Positions 1-8,219 of a DNA stretch of 64,000 nucleotides are shown here, piece after piece; the stretch's first letter is position 1; every line of letters starts with the position of its first letter. The stretch lies in contig DGIK01000167.1 in assembly GCA_002393195.1 (NCBI GenBank), forward strand, positions 1-64,000, read 5' to 3'. Position numbers and translations under genes: made by a program. Under the pieces are notes generated by a model, which saw only the letters and a program-made list of their open reading frames with translations, searched no databases and was not told the DNA's origin. Origin of the DNA: Bacteroidales bacterium UBA3824 (GTDB lineage: Bacteria > Bacteroidota > Bacteroidia > Bacteroidales > UBA3824).

Positions 1-55
1 TGCACTTCGAAATTGAACTTACAATTGATTTCTTTCTACTTTCACAAATTCTCCG

Positions 56-63
56 TACCTTTG
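56..63 (+). promoter_or_regulatory. -7 promoter box of the ORF6N gene
   Basis: TACCTTTG matches the Bacteroidota -7 consensus TAnnTTTG and sits 30 bp before the ATG at 93. No clear -33 TTTG is seen 20 bp upstream. Confidence 0.6.
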
Positions 64-92
64 CCGTTACAAAAGCAAAAAACATACACACA

Positions 93-989
93 ATGCCCGA
101 CAACTCGTTACAAACCATCAACATCGAAAACAAAATCCTCGTAATCCGTGGACAGCAAGTGATGCTCGACCGCGATTTGGCGGAATTGTATGGTGTGGAG
201 ACAAAAGTTCTCAACCAAGCCGTCAAAAGAAACATCGAGAGATTCCCCGAAAGGTTCATGTTTCGATTGAATGAAAACGAATTTCATTTTTTGAGGTCAC
301 AAATTGTGACCTCAAAAACAGAAACTCGCGGCGGACGTCAGTATCTCCCCTACGCCTTTAGTGAGCAAGGTTGCGCGATGTTAAGTGCAGTGCTCAAAAG
401 CGAAACTGCCATCCAAGTCAGCATCAAGATAATGGATGCCTTTGTAGCAATGCGCCATTTCCTACAAAACAACGCTCAAATCTTTGCCGAACTCAAATCA
501 GTGCGCCAACATCAAATCGAAACTGACGTCCATCTCAACGAGACTAACCTCCGCATTGACGAACTCTTTGACCGTATGGACAAATACGCAATCGACGATA
601 CTCAGGGCATATTCTTTCAAGGACAAATCTTTGACGCATACGCCAAATTTGAGAGTTTTTTGCAATCCGCCACAAAGGAGATTGTCTTGATAGACAACTA
701 CGTGGATTTAAGCGTATTACAACGCCTCACCAAAAAGCAACCGGGCGTTAACGTTACCATCTACACCCAACATACAAATCGGCTCAATACACAAGATGTC
801 AACGCCTTCAACGCCCAATACCCTACCCTAACAGTCAGGCAAACCACCACAATGCACGATCGTTTTCTGATTATCGACAACACCATCCTTTACCACATCG
901 GCGCATCACTCAAAGACTTAGGCAAAAAGTGCTTTGCATTTGAAATATTGGATTCATCGCTGATAACGGCAATAATGGGAAACTTGTAA
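93..989 (+). CDS. ORF6N-domain DNA-binding protein
   Basis: A 298-residue protein. The first ~90 residues carry the ORF6N domain pattern (VMLDRDLAELYGVETKVLNQ, then NIERFPERFMF, LRSQIVTSK and YLPYAFSEQGCAML), a fold found in phage and mobile-element proteins that bind DNA. A middle section (~130-165) looks helical. The last ~110 residues contain LIDNYVD and HDRFLIID, resembling a single phospholipase-D-like half motif that is common at the C-terminus of Bacteroidota ORF6N proteins; one HDRFLIID motif alone does not prove catalysis. The length is normal for the family. It is a lone gene with its own promoter, followed by hicAB, which fits a mobile or accessory setting. A near-perfect 31-bp palindrome lies inside its coding sequence at 288-318 (listed separately). 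The molecular role is unknown. Confidence 0.85.
   Translation: MPDNSLQTINIENKILVIRGQQVMLDRDLAELYGVETKVLNQAVKRNIERFPERFMFRLNENEFHFLRSQIVTSKTETRGGRQYLPYAFSEQGCAMLSAVLKSETAIQVSIKIMDAFVAMRHFLQNNAQIFAELKSVRQHQIETDVHLNETNLRIDELFDRMDKYAIDDTQGIFFQGQIFDAYAKFESFLQSATKEIVLIDNYVDLSVLQRLTKKQPGVNVTIYTQHTNRLNTQDVNAFNAQYPTLTVRQTTTMHDRFLIIDNTILYHIGASLKDLGKKCFAFEILDSSLITAIMGNL
288..318. repeat. 31-bp palindrome inside the ORF6N gene
   Basis: Arms TTTTTGAGGTCACAA (288-302) and TTGTGACCTCAAAAA (304-318) are perfect around one central base. The stretch encodes the conserved LRSQIVTSK segment. A related core, GGTC(A/G)CAAATTGTGACC, recurs at 1722-1746 after hicB. Confidence 0.85.
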
Positions 990-997
990 AACTTTTT

Positions 998-1029
998 TTT
1001 GCAATCCCCAAAAATTCTCAGTACCTTTG
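998..1029 (+). promoter_or_regulatory. hicAB promoter
   Basis: TTTG at 998-1001 and TACCTTTG at 1022-1029 are separated by exactly 20 bp, the canonical Bacteroidota spacing. The hicA ATG at 1058 lies about 28 bp downstream of the -7 box. Confidence 0.7.
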
Positions 1030-1057
1030 CCCTTGTCTAATGTAAGGAAAAATTATT

Positions 1058-1312
1058 ATGAGCAAAAACGACAAAATTATAGAACGTTTTAAAAACTTGC
1101 CCAAAGATTTTACGTTTGACGAAATGGAGAAACTACTAACCATTTTCGGCTACGAGAAAACCCATAAGGGCAAGACATCAGGGTCGCGGGTGATGTTCAA
1201 GAAGAACAACGGTTCTCCAATCTTGCTACACAAACCGCATCCCGGAAACATTATAAAAGATTATGCTTTAAAACAAGTATATGAGATTTTGGCAAACGAA
1301 GGTTTAATTTAA
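1058..1312 (+). CDS. hicA: HicA-family toxin
   Basis: An 84-residue small basic protein. The core GSRVMFKKNNGSPILLHKPHP followed by IIKDYALKQVYEIL is the HicA pattern, in which the histidine near LLHKPHP corresponds to the catalytic His of this dsRBD-like mRNA interferase family. It is somewhat longer at the N-terminus than minimal HicA (~60 residues). It is followed after 12 bp by hicB in the usual toxin-first order, so the two are almost certainly co-transcribed from the promoter at 998-1029. Known for the family: the toxin cuts mRNA when free and is neutralised by HicB. Confidence 0.9.
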   Translation: MSKNDKIIERFKNLPKDFTFDEMEKLLTIFGYEKTHKGKTSGSRVMFKKNNGSPILLHKPHPGNIIKDYALKQVYEILANEGLI

Positions 1313-1324
1313 TAACTTTGAACT

Positions 1325-1663
1325 ATGAACACACTTACATATAACGGCTACACCGGCTCGGTAGAGTTTTCAGAAGAAGACAATGTATTTTTTGGAAAAT
1401 TGGAAGGCATCAACGCCCTTGTAAACTACGAAGGGGAGAGCGTTACAGAACTCAAAAACGCCTTCAAAGAAGCGGTTACCGACTATTTGGAGTTTTGCAA
1501 GGCGGAGGGCATCACACCCGAAAAACCCTATTCAGGCAAGTTGGACATCATTGTAACGCCCGAAATCCACAACACCATAGCACGTTTGGCGCATAAAAAT
1601 GGCATATCTATCAACGCTTTTGTAAATTCGGCAATCGAAAAACAAATAGGTGTTTTTGCATAA
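1325..1663 (+). CDS. hicB: HicB-family antitoxin
   Basis: A 112-residue protein. Residues ~1-65 form the partly degraded RNase-H-like HicB domain (YNGYTGSVEFSEEDNVFFGK, then GESVTELKNAFKEAVTDYLE). The C-terminus (IHNTIARLAHKNGISINAFVNSAIEKQ) is a ribbon-helix-helix DNA-binding segment, so it probably binds HicA and also represses its own promoter. It ends just before two strong inverted repeats (1673-1704 and 1722-1746); the first could terminate the operon. Confidence 0.92.
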   Translation: MNTLTYNGYTGSVEFSEEDNVFFGKLEGINALVNYEGESVTELKNAFKEAVTDYLEFCKAEGITPEKPYSGKLDIIVTPEIHNTIARLAHKNGISINAFVNSAIEKQIGVFA

Positions 1664-1672
1664 CATTTCAGT

Positions 1673-1704
1673 TTTGAAAGTGGTCGATTTTGACCACTTT
1701 CAAA
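1673..1704. terminator. 13-bp hairpin after hicB
   Basis: TTTGAAAGTGGTC (1673-1685) pairs perfectly with 1692-1704 around a 6-nt loop. It lies 10 bp after the hicB stop and is followed by an A/T-rich run. It may serve as an intrinsic terminator or as a protein-binding palindrome. A second hairpin with the same GTGGTC/GACCAC core follows at 1722-1746. Confidence 0.55.
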
Positions 1705-1721
1705 TTTTAAAAACATTTTTT

Positions 1722-1746
1722 AGGTGGTCGCAAATTGTGACCACCT
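1722..1746. repeat. 25-bp palindrome related to the one in the ORF6N gene
   Basis: AGGTGGTCGCAA (1722-1733) and TTGTGACCACCT (1735-1746) pair with one G-T wobble. The core GGTCGCAAATTGTGACC differs at one base from the palindrome core at 294-312 inside the ORF6N gene. Confidence 0.75.
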
Positions 1747-1778
1747 ATATTTTTTCTCCACCTTCCAAAAACTTTTTT

Positions 1779-1810
1779 TTTGCATTTCCCAAAAATTCTC
1801 CGTACCTTTG
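1779..1810 (+). promoter_or_regulatory. Promoter of the candidate structured RNA
   Basis: TTTG (1779-1782), 20 bp, then TACCTTTG (1803-1810): a full-consensus Bacteroidota promoter with no protein start for about 400 bp downstream. It therefore appears to drive a non-coding transcript or a very long leader. Confidence 0.7.
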
Positions 1811-2125
1811 CACTTGCATCGACGACCGATATTTCAGCCGGCGGGCAACTACATATTGAAAGGCGTTACTTCGCGCTTTGTTTTTTGAACAATTTGAAAC
1901 TTAGGAACTTTTAAATTACCAATCGAAAACAATGCAGAGTGTAATGCCACGGGTTGTGTATTTACTTCCCGTAGTGTGCTGTGGGTAGCATATACCCATT
2001 TGCACACTTATGGGTGTATATATGCTAACAAAGCGTGGTGTTTCTGTGCAAGTCCATTGGTAAAGGCTTCCCTAAGTGCCTAAATTGTTGGACAGAACGG
2101 AAGTAAAAGCACCCCGCTTTTTTTA
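1811..2125 (+). ncRNA. Candidate structured non-coding RNA (about 310 nt)
   Basis: No plausible gene is seen here. Several helices can be drawn. TAGCATATA-CCCAT (1986-1999) pairs with ATGGGTGTATATATGCTA (2010-2027). An outer stem AAGCGTGGTG (2031-2040) pairs with CACCCCGCTT (2110-2119) with one mismatch. Nested inside it are GTCCA (2052-2056)/TGGAC (2088-2092) and AGGC/GCCT. The outer stem is followed directly by a run of T (2118-2124), like an intrinsic terminator, and a consensus promoter lies just upstream. That gives a complete transcription unit ending about 95 bp before the methyltransferase ATG. It could instead be a 5' leader that attenuates the restriction-modification operon. I do not place it in a named RNA family. 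Confidence 0.5.
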
Positions 2126-2220
2126 TGTCAGTTTAACAAGGAAAAATAATTGCCGAGTTCGGGTGTTTGGCGGAGAAAAATGTTGTTTTGGAACAAAAAC
2201 AAATAGACATAAATTCGTCA

Positions 2221-2937
2221 ATGCTATTGAACGGCGATTGTGTAAAAATGATGAGTTCATTTCCTGAAAAAAGTATCGACTGCATCATTACAGACCCGCC
2301 GTACAATATAGGATTATTTATGCACGAACGAAATACAAACTTGAACAAAATGCGTGCAAACCAATTTGCCTATGCAGGTTGGGATAATTTAGAATACACG
2401 GAATGGAAACAAAATATGACACGTTTCTTAAAACAATGTTCAAGAGTGTTAAAAAAAAAGGCAACATTAATAATGTTTATGTCTGTTATCAAGGTCGCTG
2501 ATATTTTAAATCTTGCAACAAAGTACGGCTTTTATTATAAAACAACAGGCATTTGGCATAAGACAAATCCAATGCCACGTAATATGAATTTGCATTTTGT
2601 AAATTCAATTGAATGTTGGATTTATTTTATCTATGATGGCACGACAGGTACTTTCAATAACGAAGGAAAGGTTAAACACGATTTTTTGGAATCTTCTGTT
2701 TGCCCTTTGTCAGAAAAAAAATATGGGAAACATCCAACCCAAAAGCCATTGTCAATTCTAAAAGAACTAATTAAAAGTGTAACCAATCCTAATGATATTG
2801 TTTTAGATCCATTTATGGGTAGTGGTTCTACGTGTGTTGCTGCGACACAACTAAAACGCAGATACATTGGGATTGAGTTAAATAAAGAATACTACGAGAT
2901 TGCAAAATCTCGAATTAAAGAAGTGGAGGAAATATGA
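2221..2937 (+). CDS. Site-specific DNA amino-methyltransferase (N6-adenine or N4-cytosine)
   Basis: 238 residues from the ATG at 2221; a TTG at 2167 in the same frame would add 18 poorly conserved residues. The catalytic motif TDPPYNIG comes early (~residue 25) and the SAM-binding motif DPFMGSGST late (~199), which is the beta-type motif order. DPPY marks an exocyclic amino methylase (N6-A or N4-C) and not a C5 enzyme. It is the first gene of a tight operon: its stop overlaps the next start (ATGA). It probably protects host DNA at the site cut by the downstream nuclease pair. Codon use is A/T-rich compared with neighbouring housekeeping genes, suggesting transfer. Confidence 0.92.
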   Translation: MLLNGDCVKMMSSFPEKSIDCIITDPPYNIGLFMHERNTNLNKMRANQFAYAGWDNLEYTEWKQNMTRFLKQCSRVLKKKATLIMFMSVIKVADILNLATKYGFYYKTTGIWHKTNPMPRNMNLHFVNSIECWIYFIYDGTTGTFNNEGKVKHDFLESSVCPLSEKKYGKHPTQKPLSILKELIKSVTNPNDIVLDPFMGSGSTCVAATQLKRRYIGIELNKEYYEIAKSRIKEVEEI

Positions 2938-3983
2938 TAGTAGGAGATTTGTTTGCAGGTGTCGGTGGTATGTCCGAGGGATTCAAAATGGCGGGTTTTG
3001 ATATTGCCTTTGCCGTGGAATTTGACAAAGATATTGCATACGCATATTCAATGAATCACAAAGAAACAGATGTGTATGCTGACGACATATGTAATCTTGA
3101 TGTAAAAGAACTACATAAAAAACATCCGCAAATTGACGTAATAATTGGAGGACCACCGTGTCAAGGTTTTTCGCAAAAAGGCAAACGACTCAATATCAAT
3201 GATAAACGGAATTATTTATTCAGACAATATGTTCGTTTTGTAGAAGAATTCAAGCCCAAATATTTTGTATTGGAAAATGTTCCAAACATTATTACAACTT
3301 CCAATGGATATTTTAAAGACCAAATCATCCAAGAGTTTGAAAAATTGGGTTATGTCGTTAAGTATGGTGTACTTAAAGCGTCTGACTTTGGTGTGCCGCA
3401 AGATAGGCACAGAGCGGTGTTCTTAGGTGAATTGTCAGAGAACACCTTGTCATTGCCGCAACCTTCGGGAGTTCGCACGACGGTAAAAGATGCAATTTAT
3501 GACTTACCATTTATTGCATCAGGCGAAGGAAACGAACAAGATGTGTATGACAAACAACCAACCTCAGAATATCAAAAAGAACTAAGAGGTGATTGCAAAG
3601 TATTACACAATCACGTATCAACGGCACATTCTAAAATCGCTTTGGAACGGTTGGCATTAATTCCCAAGGGGGCTGGCAAAGAAGTTTTGCCTCCTGAACA
3701 TCGAACAAAATCAATATATAGTGGCACTTGGTCTCGATTATTGGAGGACGGTGTTGCAGCCACAATTACAACTCGTTTCGACACTCCATCGTCGGGTCGA
3801 TTCACTCATCCCATATTGAATAGATGTTTAACGGTGAGAGAGGCTGCACGAATACAATCATTCCCTGATAGTTTTATTTTTTACGGAACTAAAACTATTC
3901 AAATGAAGGAAGTTGGCAACGCTGTACCACCATTTTTAGCAAGAGCAATAGCATACGAAATACTGAAAAACGAACAAAAATAA
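2934..3983 (+). CDS. C5-cytosine DNA methyltransferase
   Basis: 349 residues with the ordered motifs of the Dcm/HhaI family: I DLFAGVGGMSEGF (~5-17), IV GGPPCQGFSQ (~71-80, catalytic Cys in PPCQ), VI ENVPN (~118), VIII QDRHRAVF (~155) and X GNAVPPFLA (~328). The target-recognition region lies between ~190 and 290. It starts inside the stop codon of the preceding methyltransferase and is followed after 5 bp by the McrB-like gene. Two methyltransferases with different chemistries in one operon suggest that each protects one strand of an asymmetric site, as in LlaJI-type systems; here one of the two is an amino-methylase. Confidence 0.95.
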   Translation: MIVGDLFAGVGGMSEGFKMAGFDIAFAVEFDKDIAYAYSMNHKETDVYADDICNLDVKELHKKHPQIDVIIGGPPCQGFSQKGKRLNINDKRNYLFRQYVRFVEEFKPKYFVLENVPNIITTSNGYFKDQIIQEFEKLGYVVKYGVLKASDFGVPQDRHRAVFLGELSENTLSLPQPSGVRTTVKDAIYDLPFIASGEGNEQDVYDKQPTSEYQKELRGDCKVLHNHVSTAHSKIALERLALIPKGAGKEVLPPEHRTKSIYSGTWSRLLEDGVAATITTRFDTPSSGRFTHPILNRCLTVREAARIQSFPDSFIFYGTKTIQMKEVGNAVPPFLARAIAYEILKNEQK

Positions 3984-3988
3984 TCACT

Positions 3989-5956
3989 ATGGCAGTATAT
4001 CCTCAACAACTAAGACCGCGCGAAGAATTGAATTTGCGCTTAGGCATCAAATCCTCGTTGCCGCAACAGCGCACCCTGATTGCTTCGTTGTTTGTAATAT
4101 ATATTGCAAACAATAGGCTGCCGAATGTAGTTTATTCGGCAGAGCAAACACAAAATGGTAATATTACCATCAAATTGACTGACGAGTTGGCGCAAAAAAT
4201 AAATGCGAAATATGAAAATCTTTCTTTGCCTCAACTAATAGAGAAGTCGCCATTATTCACTTCGCAAATAGAGTCATTGCAAGTAGGAATCGAGTTGTTT
4301 TTTCATCTAGGCAAAATTGATTTTGCGAGACCAAATGTTGCGGAACGTACAGGTAATAATCGTTATCAGAAAAAAATATCATTTGCAACAAATATGATAC
4401 TGATTGACTTGTTGATATCAAGTCATTCAGATGAAGAAGTGCGTTCCCTTTTGGTGTCTTGGTTGAATGACAGGGTTAACAATTCAAATTTAGAAAAGAA
4501 GTTGTGTTTGATGCTGAATACTTTTACAGAAGAAACACAATTCAAAATTCGCGACAACAACGGATCCGAGATTATTTTCAATCAAGAAGGTGTTTACTCT
4601 GCAATATTTGCATCTAATGAAGTGTCAAGTAAAGATAAAAACGAGCCTGTGGGACCTTTTAGAGTGTACAAATCATTTCTATCATCAGGAATACACCCCT
4701 TTATCATAGAAAACAGGCAAACAATTCACTTAAAAAATGAGACTAATCAGGACGAATTAAAGCGTTACTCTGAGATGGTTAATACCTCATTGTCTTTAAT
4801 TCCGAGAAGAAGCATTGTTACCCAAGAAATTACGGTAGATAATGATATTGATGATAGTGAAACTACACAACCACAGCAAAACACTAATGAAATCACCTCT
4901 CCCCTCCCCCACCAACAAATCTTCTACGGTGCGCCCGGTACTGGCAAATCTCACACCATAAAATGTGAAGTAGAAGGAAAAAATCTTCCGCATATCCGCA
5001 CCACGTTTCATCCCGACAGCGACTATTCCACTTTTGTGGGCGCGTACAAACCAACAACTATCGATGTGCCTATGCGCGATGTGTCGGGACATATAATCGT
5101 GGAGGGCGGCAATCAAGTGATTGAGAAAAAAATCATCTACACCTTTGTCCCTCAGGCGTTTTTGAAGGCGTATGTGGCGGCGTGGTCCAATCTAAACGAA
5201 CCGTTTTTCCTTATCATCGAGGAAATCAACCGTGGCAACTGCGCCCAAATCTTCGGCGACCTTTTCCAACTTTTGGACCGCAACAGTGAGGGCATTTCCG
5301 ACTATCCCGTAACAAGCGACGATGACATCAGGCGTTACCTCAACTCCAAATTTTCGGCTCTCAACGACTCTCAGCGAGCCAACATCCCCGACGAGATACT
5401 TTCGGGAGAGAAAATGCTCCTGCCCCGAAACCTCTACATCTGGGCAACGATGAACACTAGCGACCAAAGCCTGTTCCCCATCGACAGTGCATTCAAGCGT
5501 CGTTGGGACTGGACTTATATCCCCATCAAGCAACACGATGAAGGATATAGAATCAAGATAGACACCGTTACCTACGACTGGTGGGGGTTCTTGGAAAAAA
5601 TAAACCAAGTGATAGGTACAACGACAAGTTCTGAGGACAAGAAACTTGGCTACTTCTTCGTGAAAGCCGAAAACAAAGAAATCGGAGCAGATAAGTTTGT
5701 CAGCAAAGTGTTGTTCTATCTGTGGAACGATGTGTTCAAGAACCACGGTTTTGATAACCCCATCTTCAGCCGTGGCGAGAACAATACGTTCGATTTCTCT
5801 GATTTCTTCAAGAAAGACGGAACACCAGAAACAAGCATGGTGAACCTCTTCCTGCGGAAGTTGGATGAAACCATCGACAAGGACAATTCCTTTGAGAATA
5901 AACCAACGGCGGAAGCGGAAGCTGAACCTGACCAGCCAGCAGAGAACGAAGAATGA
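3989..5956 (+). CDS. McrB-like AAA+ GTPase subunit of a restriction system
   Basis: 655 residues. The N-terminal ~300 residues show no family I recognise and probably recognise DNA. The C-terminal half is an McrB-type AAA+ module: Walker A GAPGTGKS (~315-322), FHPDSDYSTFVGAYKP, Walker B FFLIIEEINRGN (~410-421) and the McrB signature ATMNTSDQSLFPIDSAFKRRW (~490-510), where MNTSD is the GTP-specificity motif. It partners the downstream nuclease, overlapping it by 4 bp (ATGA). Base composition changes inside the gene near 4890: the N-terminal half is A/T-rich like the methyltransferases, and the AAA+ half is clearly richer in G+C. The acidic tail (TAEAEAEPDQPAENEE) is probably disordered. Confidence 0.92.
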   Translation: MAVYPQQLRPREELNLRLGIKSSLPQQRTLIASLFVIYIANNRLPNVVYSAEQTQNGNITIKLTDELAQKINAKYENLSLPQLIEKSPLFTSQIESLQVGIELFFHLGKIDFARPNVAERTGNNRYQKKISFATNMILIDLLISSHSDEEVRSLLVSWLNDRVNNSNLEKKLCLMLNTFTEETQFKIRDNNGSEIIFNQEGVYSAIFASNEVSSKDKNEPVGPFRVYKSFLSSGIHPFIIENRQTIHLKNETNQDELKRYSEMVNTSLSLIPRRSIVTQEITVDNDIDDSETTQPQQNTNEITSPLPHQQIFYGAPGTGKSHTIKCEVEGKNLPHIRTTFHPDSDYSTFVGAYKPTTIDVPMRDVSGHIIVEGGNQVIEKKIIYTFVPQAFLKAYVAAWSNLNEPFFLIIEEINRGNCAQIFGDLFQLLDRNSEGISDYPVTSDDDIRRYLNSKFSALNDSQRANIPDEILSGEKMLLPRNLYIWATMNTSDQSLFPIDSAFKRRWDWTYIPIKQHDEGYRIKIDTVTYDWWGFLEKINQVIGTTTSSEDKKLGYFFVKAENKEIGADKFVSKVLFYLWNDVFKNHGFDNPIFSRGENNTFDFSDFFKKDGTPETSMVNLFLRKLDETIDKDNSFENKPTAEAEAEPDQPAENEE

Positions 5957-8169
5957 GAATATTGATAGAAGAACATCCGTACCCTGCCACCGAAGAAATA
6001 CTGAAGGTGGTTAGTGAACTTGGCCCTACGATTGGTGTCAAGGGTACTGTGAGTGTGGGCTATATAGGTTATTACTACAATACCCACATTCACGACTGTG
6101 TGTTCATTCTGCCAAAAGTTTTGCTTGATGAGAATGGTCTTGCCATGCCTGGCAAACACCGTCCGGAAGACATCGTTCACCTCGAAAAAGAAAGCAATCC
6201 GCTGAGCGAAGAGGAACGGAAGTTCATCTATGAACTCTCAGTATGGATATACCGTGCCATCAGCGTGTTCAAGGAGCGGAACCAAGACAGCAAGATTGTA
6301 TTGCATGAACGAGTGGCACAGATAGGTCATGGCCAACGGAGACTAAGCAATACCTTCCTCGACATCCTGCTCTCGTTGATACAATTCAACCGCGACAATC
6401 AGGATTTCTTCTTCTTCACCATCAAGAACCTGCACAGTGGTCATAACAAAATCAACTGGACGAAGACCATTGCCCATTCGCAGGCTTACATGCAGAGCGG
6501 TCAGCCCATCTACCTCAGTCCCGTGAACAAACGACGGCAGGTGAACTTCGACGAGGAGTTGATGGTCATCTACTTCTCCATCTTGAACTACATCCACAAG
6601 GAGTATGGCTTTCCATTCGAGACGGAATGCCACTACGACATCATCAACGACCATCAGTTCAAGAGTTATCTGTATGGAATGGGCAAAGCCAGGCTGCAGC
6701 AGATAAAGTACAAGTATTTTTCCGACAAGGCACTGGAACTGTGGGAACTGTGCTTTGCATTCTTTGATGAAGCAAGGCATATCGTCGTCAACACCAAGCA
6801 AAAGGAATACCTTTTGGTAAAGAACTTTGAAATTGTCTTTGAGGACATCATCGACGAACTCATTGGAAGTCGTAAGAATGAATTGCCAGAGGAACTGCAA
6901 GACCAGCCCGACGGCAAGCAGGTTGACCACATATACCGCTACAAGGCATTGACAGAGGCAAGCAGCGAGAACATCTACTACATCGGCGACTCGAAGTATT
7001 ACAAGAGAGACACCAAAATTGGCAAGGAGGCATTGTATAAGCAGTTTACCTATGCAAGAAACGTGGTACAGTGGAATCTCAATCTCTTCCTTGATGAAAC
7101 GAGAGCAGCTGAGCAGCAAGAAGAGGTGCGCAAGGGAACAGGAAAACTGCGTGACGAAGACACGGAGGGCTACAATATCATACCCAATTTCTTTATATCG
7201 GCTCAACAGCGCGACCTGCAGAAGCATAGCGACATCACTTGGGTTGACAAGGAGAACAAGGACTTTACCTCACGCCAATTCCATAATAGGCTGTTTGACC
7301 GCGATACGCTGTTGGTGTGCCATTACGACGTGAACTTCCTCTATGTCATATCGCTATACGGCAGGAAGAATGAAGGGATGAAGTCGGCATGGCGTGAAAA
7401 GGTACGTGCACAGTTCAGGGAAGAGATACAAACCATGCTAGACCATCACTTCCAGTTCCACGTGATGACCCCACGGGAGCATGTGGATGGACAGGACGTG
7501 CTACAACAGAACTTCAAGGAGGTGTTGGGTAAGGTGTTTCAGCCATACCCGAAAGGCATCAACGGACAACGGTTCTATTCACTTGCATTGGAGAGGCCAG
7601 AAACTATCAAAGAAGACAAACTCAGGAAGGCTGTCATAGAAGAGAACAAGCGTGTAAAGGAGTTGTTGGAGCAGCACTTTGAGATATTGGAGTGCCAGAT
7701 TGGTCAAGACAGAAGGCAGGAACTAACCACGCCACCACCCGATGGGACTATCTATGCCAAGGAACAAGACTTGGCGCTGCTCATCACAAAAGAGGGCGTC
7801 AACTTTAACAATGCCATTCAGCAGATACAGGAAACAAAGAAAGTGGGCATAGCCTTGAAGATGGATGGTGCCGTGCTGCAACTTGTGGAAGGCTTCACAA
7901 AGGCACGGTATCTGATTATCCACAACAAGGGTGATAGATACAAGGTGTTCGGCTTCGACGGAAAAGGACCAAAACTCATTCCCGCCAGTGCCGCCCCAGA
8001 CATGGTTGTCACCAAGAAGGACGAAGCCTTATACTTGGTGTATCAGATTGATACCCAGTTAAGGTTCTATCTTGGAGAACTGGATTTCTCAGATGTTATA
8101 AAAGGCGGCGAAGGGTATAATCCACAGTTGTTGCCATTGGCTAAAATTCAGAAACGTAGCGTATCATAA
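5953..8169 (+). CDS. LlaJI-type restriction endonuclease subunit
   Basis: 738 residues, likely the nuclease driven by the McrB-like GTPase. A PD-(D/E)XK-type core is visible around residues 340-365 (IYYIGDSKYYKRDTKIGKEA), with the D-S-K spacing expected for catalysis and a nearby QFTYARN helix. The N-terminal ~150 residues (VGTVSVGYIGYYYNTHIHDC-like start) resemble LlaJI R2 proteins. About 200 extra C-terminal residues (~540-738) have no motif I know; repeated VLQLVEGF/ARYLIIH strands suggest a small added domain. Known for the family: LlaJI R1/R2 cut DNA in a GTP-dependent, McrBC-like way and are specific for unmethylated sites. Base composition and codon choice differ from the two methyltransferases. 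Confidence 0.8.
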   Translation: MRILIEEHPYPATEEILKVVSELGPTIGVKGTVSVGYIGYYYNTHIHDCVFILPKVLLDENGLAMPGKHRPEDIVHLEKESNPLSEEERKFIYELSVWIYRAISVFKERNQDSKIVLHERVAQIGHGQRRLSNTFLDILLSLIQFNRDNQDFFFFTIKNLHSGHNKINWTKTIAHSQAYMQSGQPIYLSPVNKRRQVNFDEELMVIYFSILNYIHKEYGFPFETECHYDIINDHQFKSYLYGMGKARLQQIKYKYFSDKALELWELCFAFFDEARHIVVNTKQKEYLLVKNFEIVFEDIIDELIGSRKNELPEELQDQPDGKQVDHIYRYKALTEASSENIYYIGDSKYYKRDTKIGKEALYKQFTYARNVVQWNLNLFLDETRAAEQQEEVRKGTGKLRDEDTEGYNIIPNFFISAQQRDLQKHSDITWVDKENKDFTSRQFHNRLFDRDTLLVCHYDVNFLYVISLYGRKNEGMKSAWREKVRAQFREEIQTMLDHHFQFHVMTPREHVDGQDVLQQNFKEVLGKVFQPYPKGINGQRFYSLALERPETIKEDKLRKAVIEENKRVKELLEQHFEILECQIGQDRRQELTTPPPDGTIYAKEQDLALLITKEGVNFNNAIQQIQETKKVGIALKMDGAVLQLVEGFTKARYLIIHNKGDRYKVFGFDGKGPKLIPASAAPDMVVTKKDEALYLVYQIDTQLRFYLGELDFSDVIKGGEGYNPQLLPLAKIQKRSVS

Positions 8170-8219
8170 GTTACCGCTACCGCCTTAACCATCCCCTACT
8201 GTCGGGTAAACCTGATATT

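Noticed and set aside
1650..1859. Small protein spanning hicB end and the following gap
   Set aside because: It crosses two hairpins and a consensus promoter and has a low-complexity Phe-rich sequence.
4893..4912. Frameshift or assembly error at the composition break in the McrB-like gene
   Set aside because: The reading frame continues without interruption into an intact Walker A motif, so mosaicism is more likely than error.
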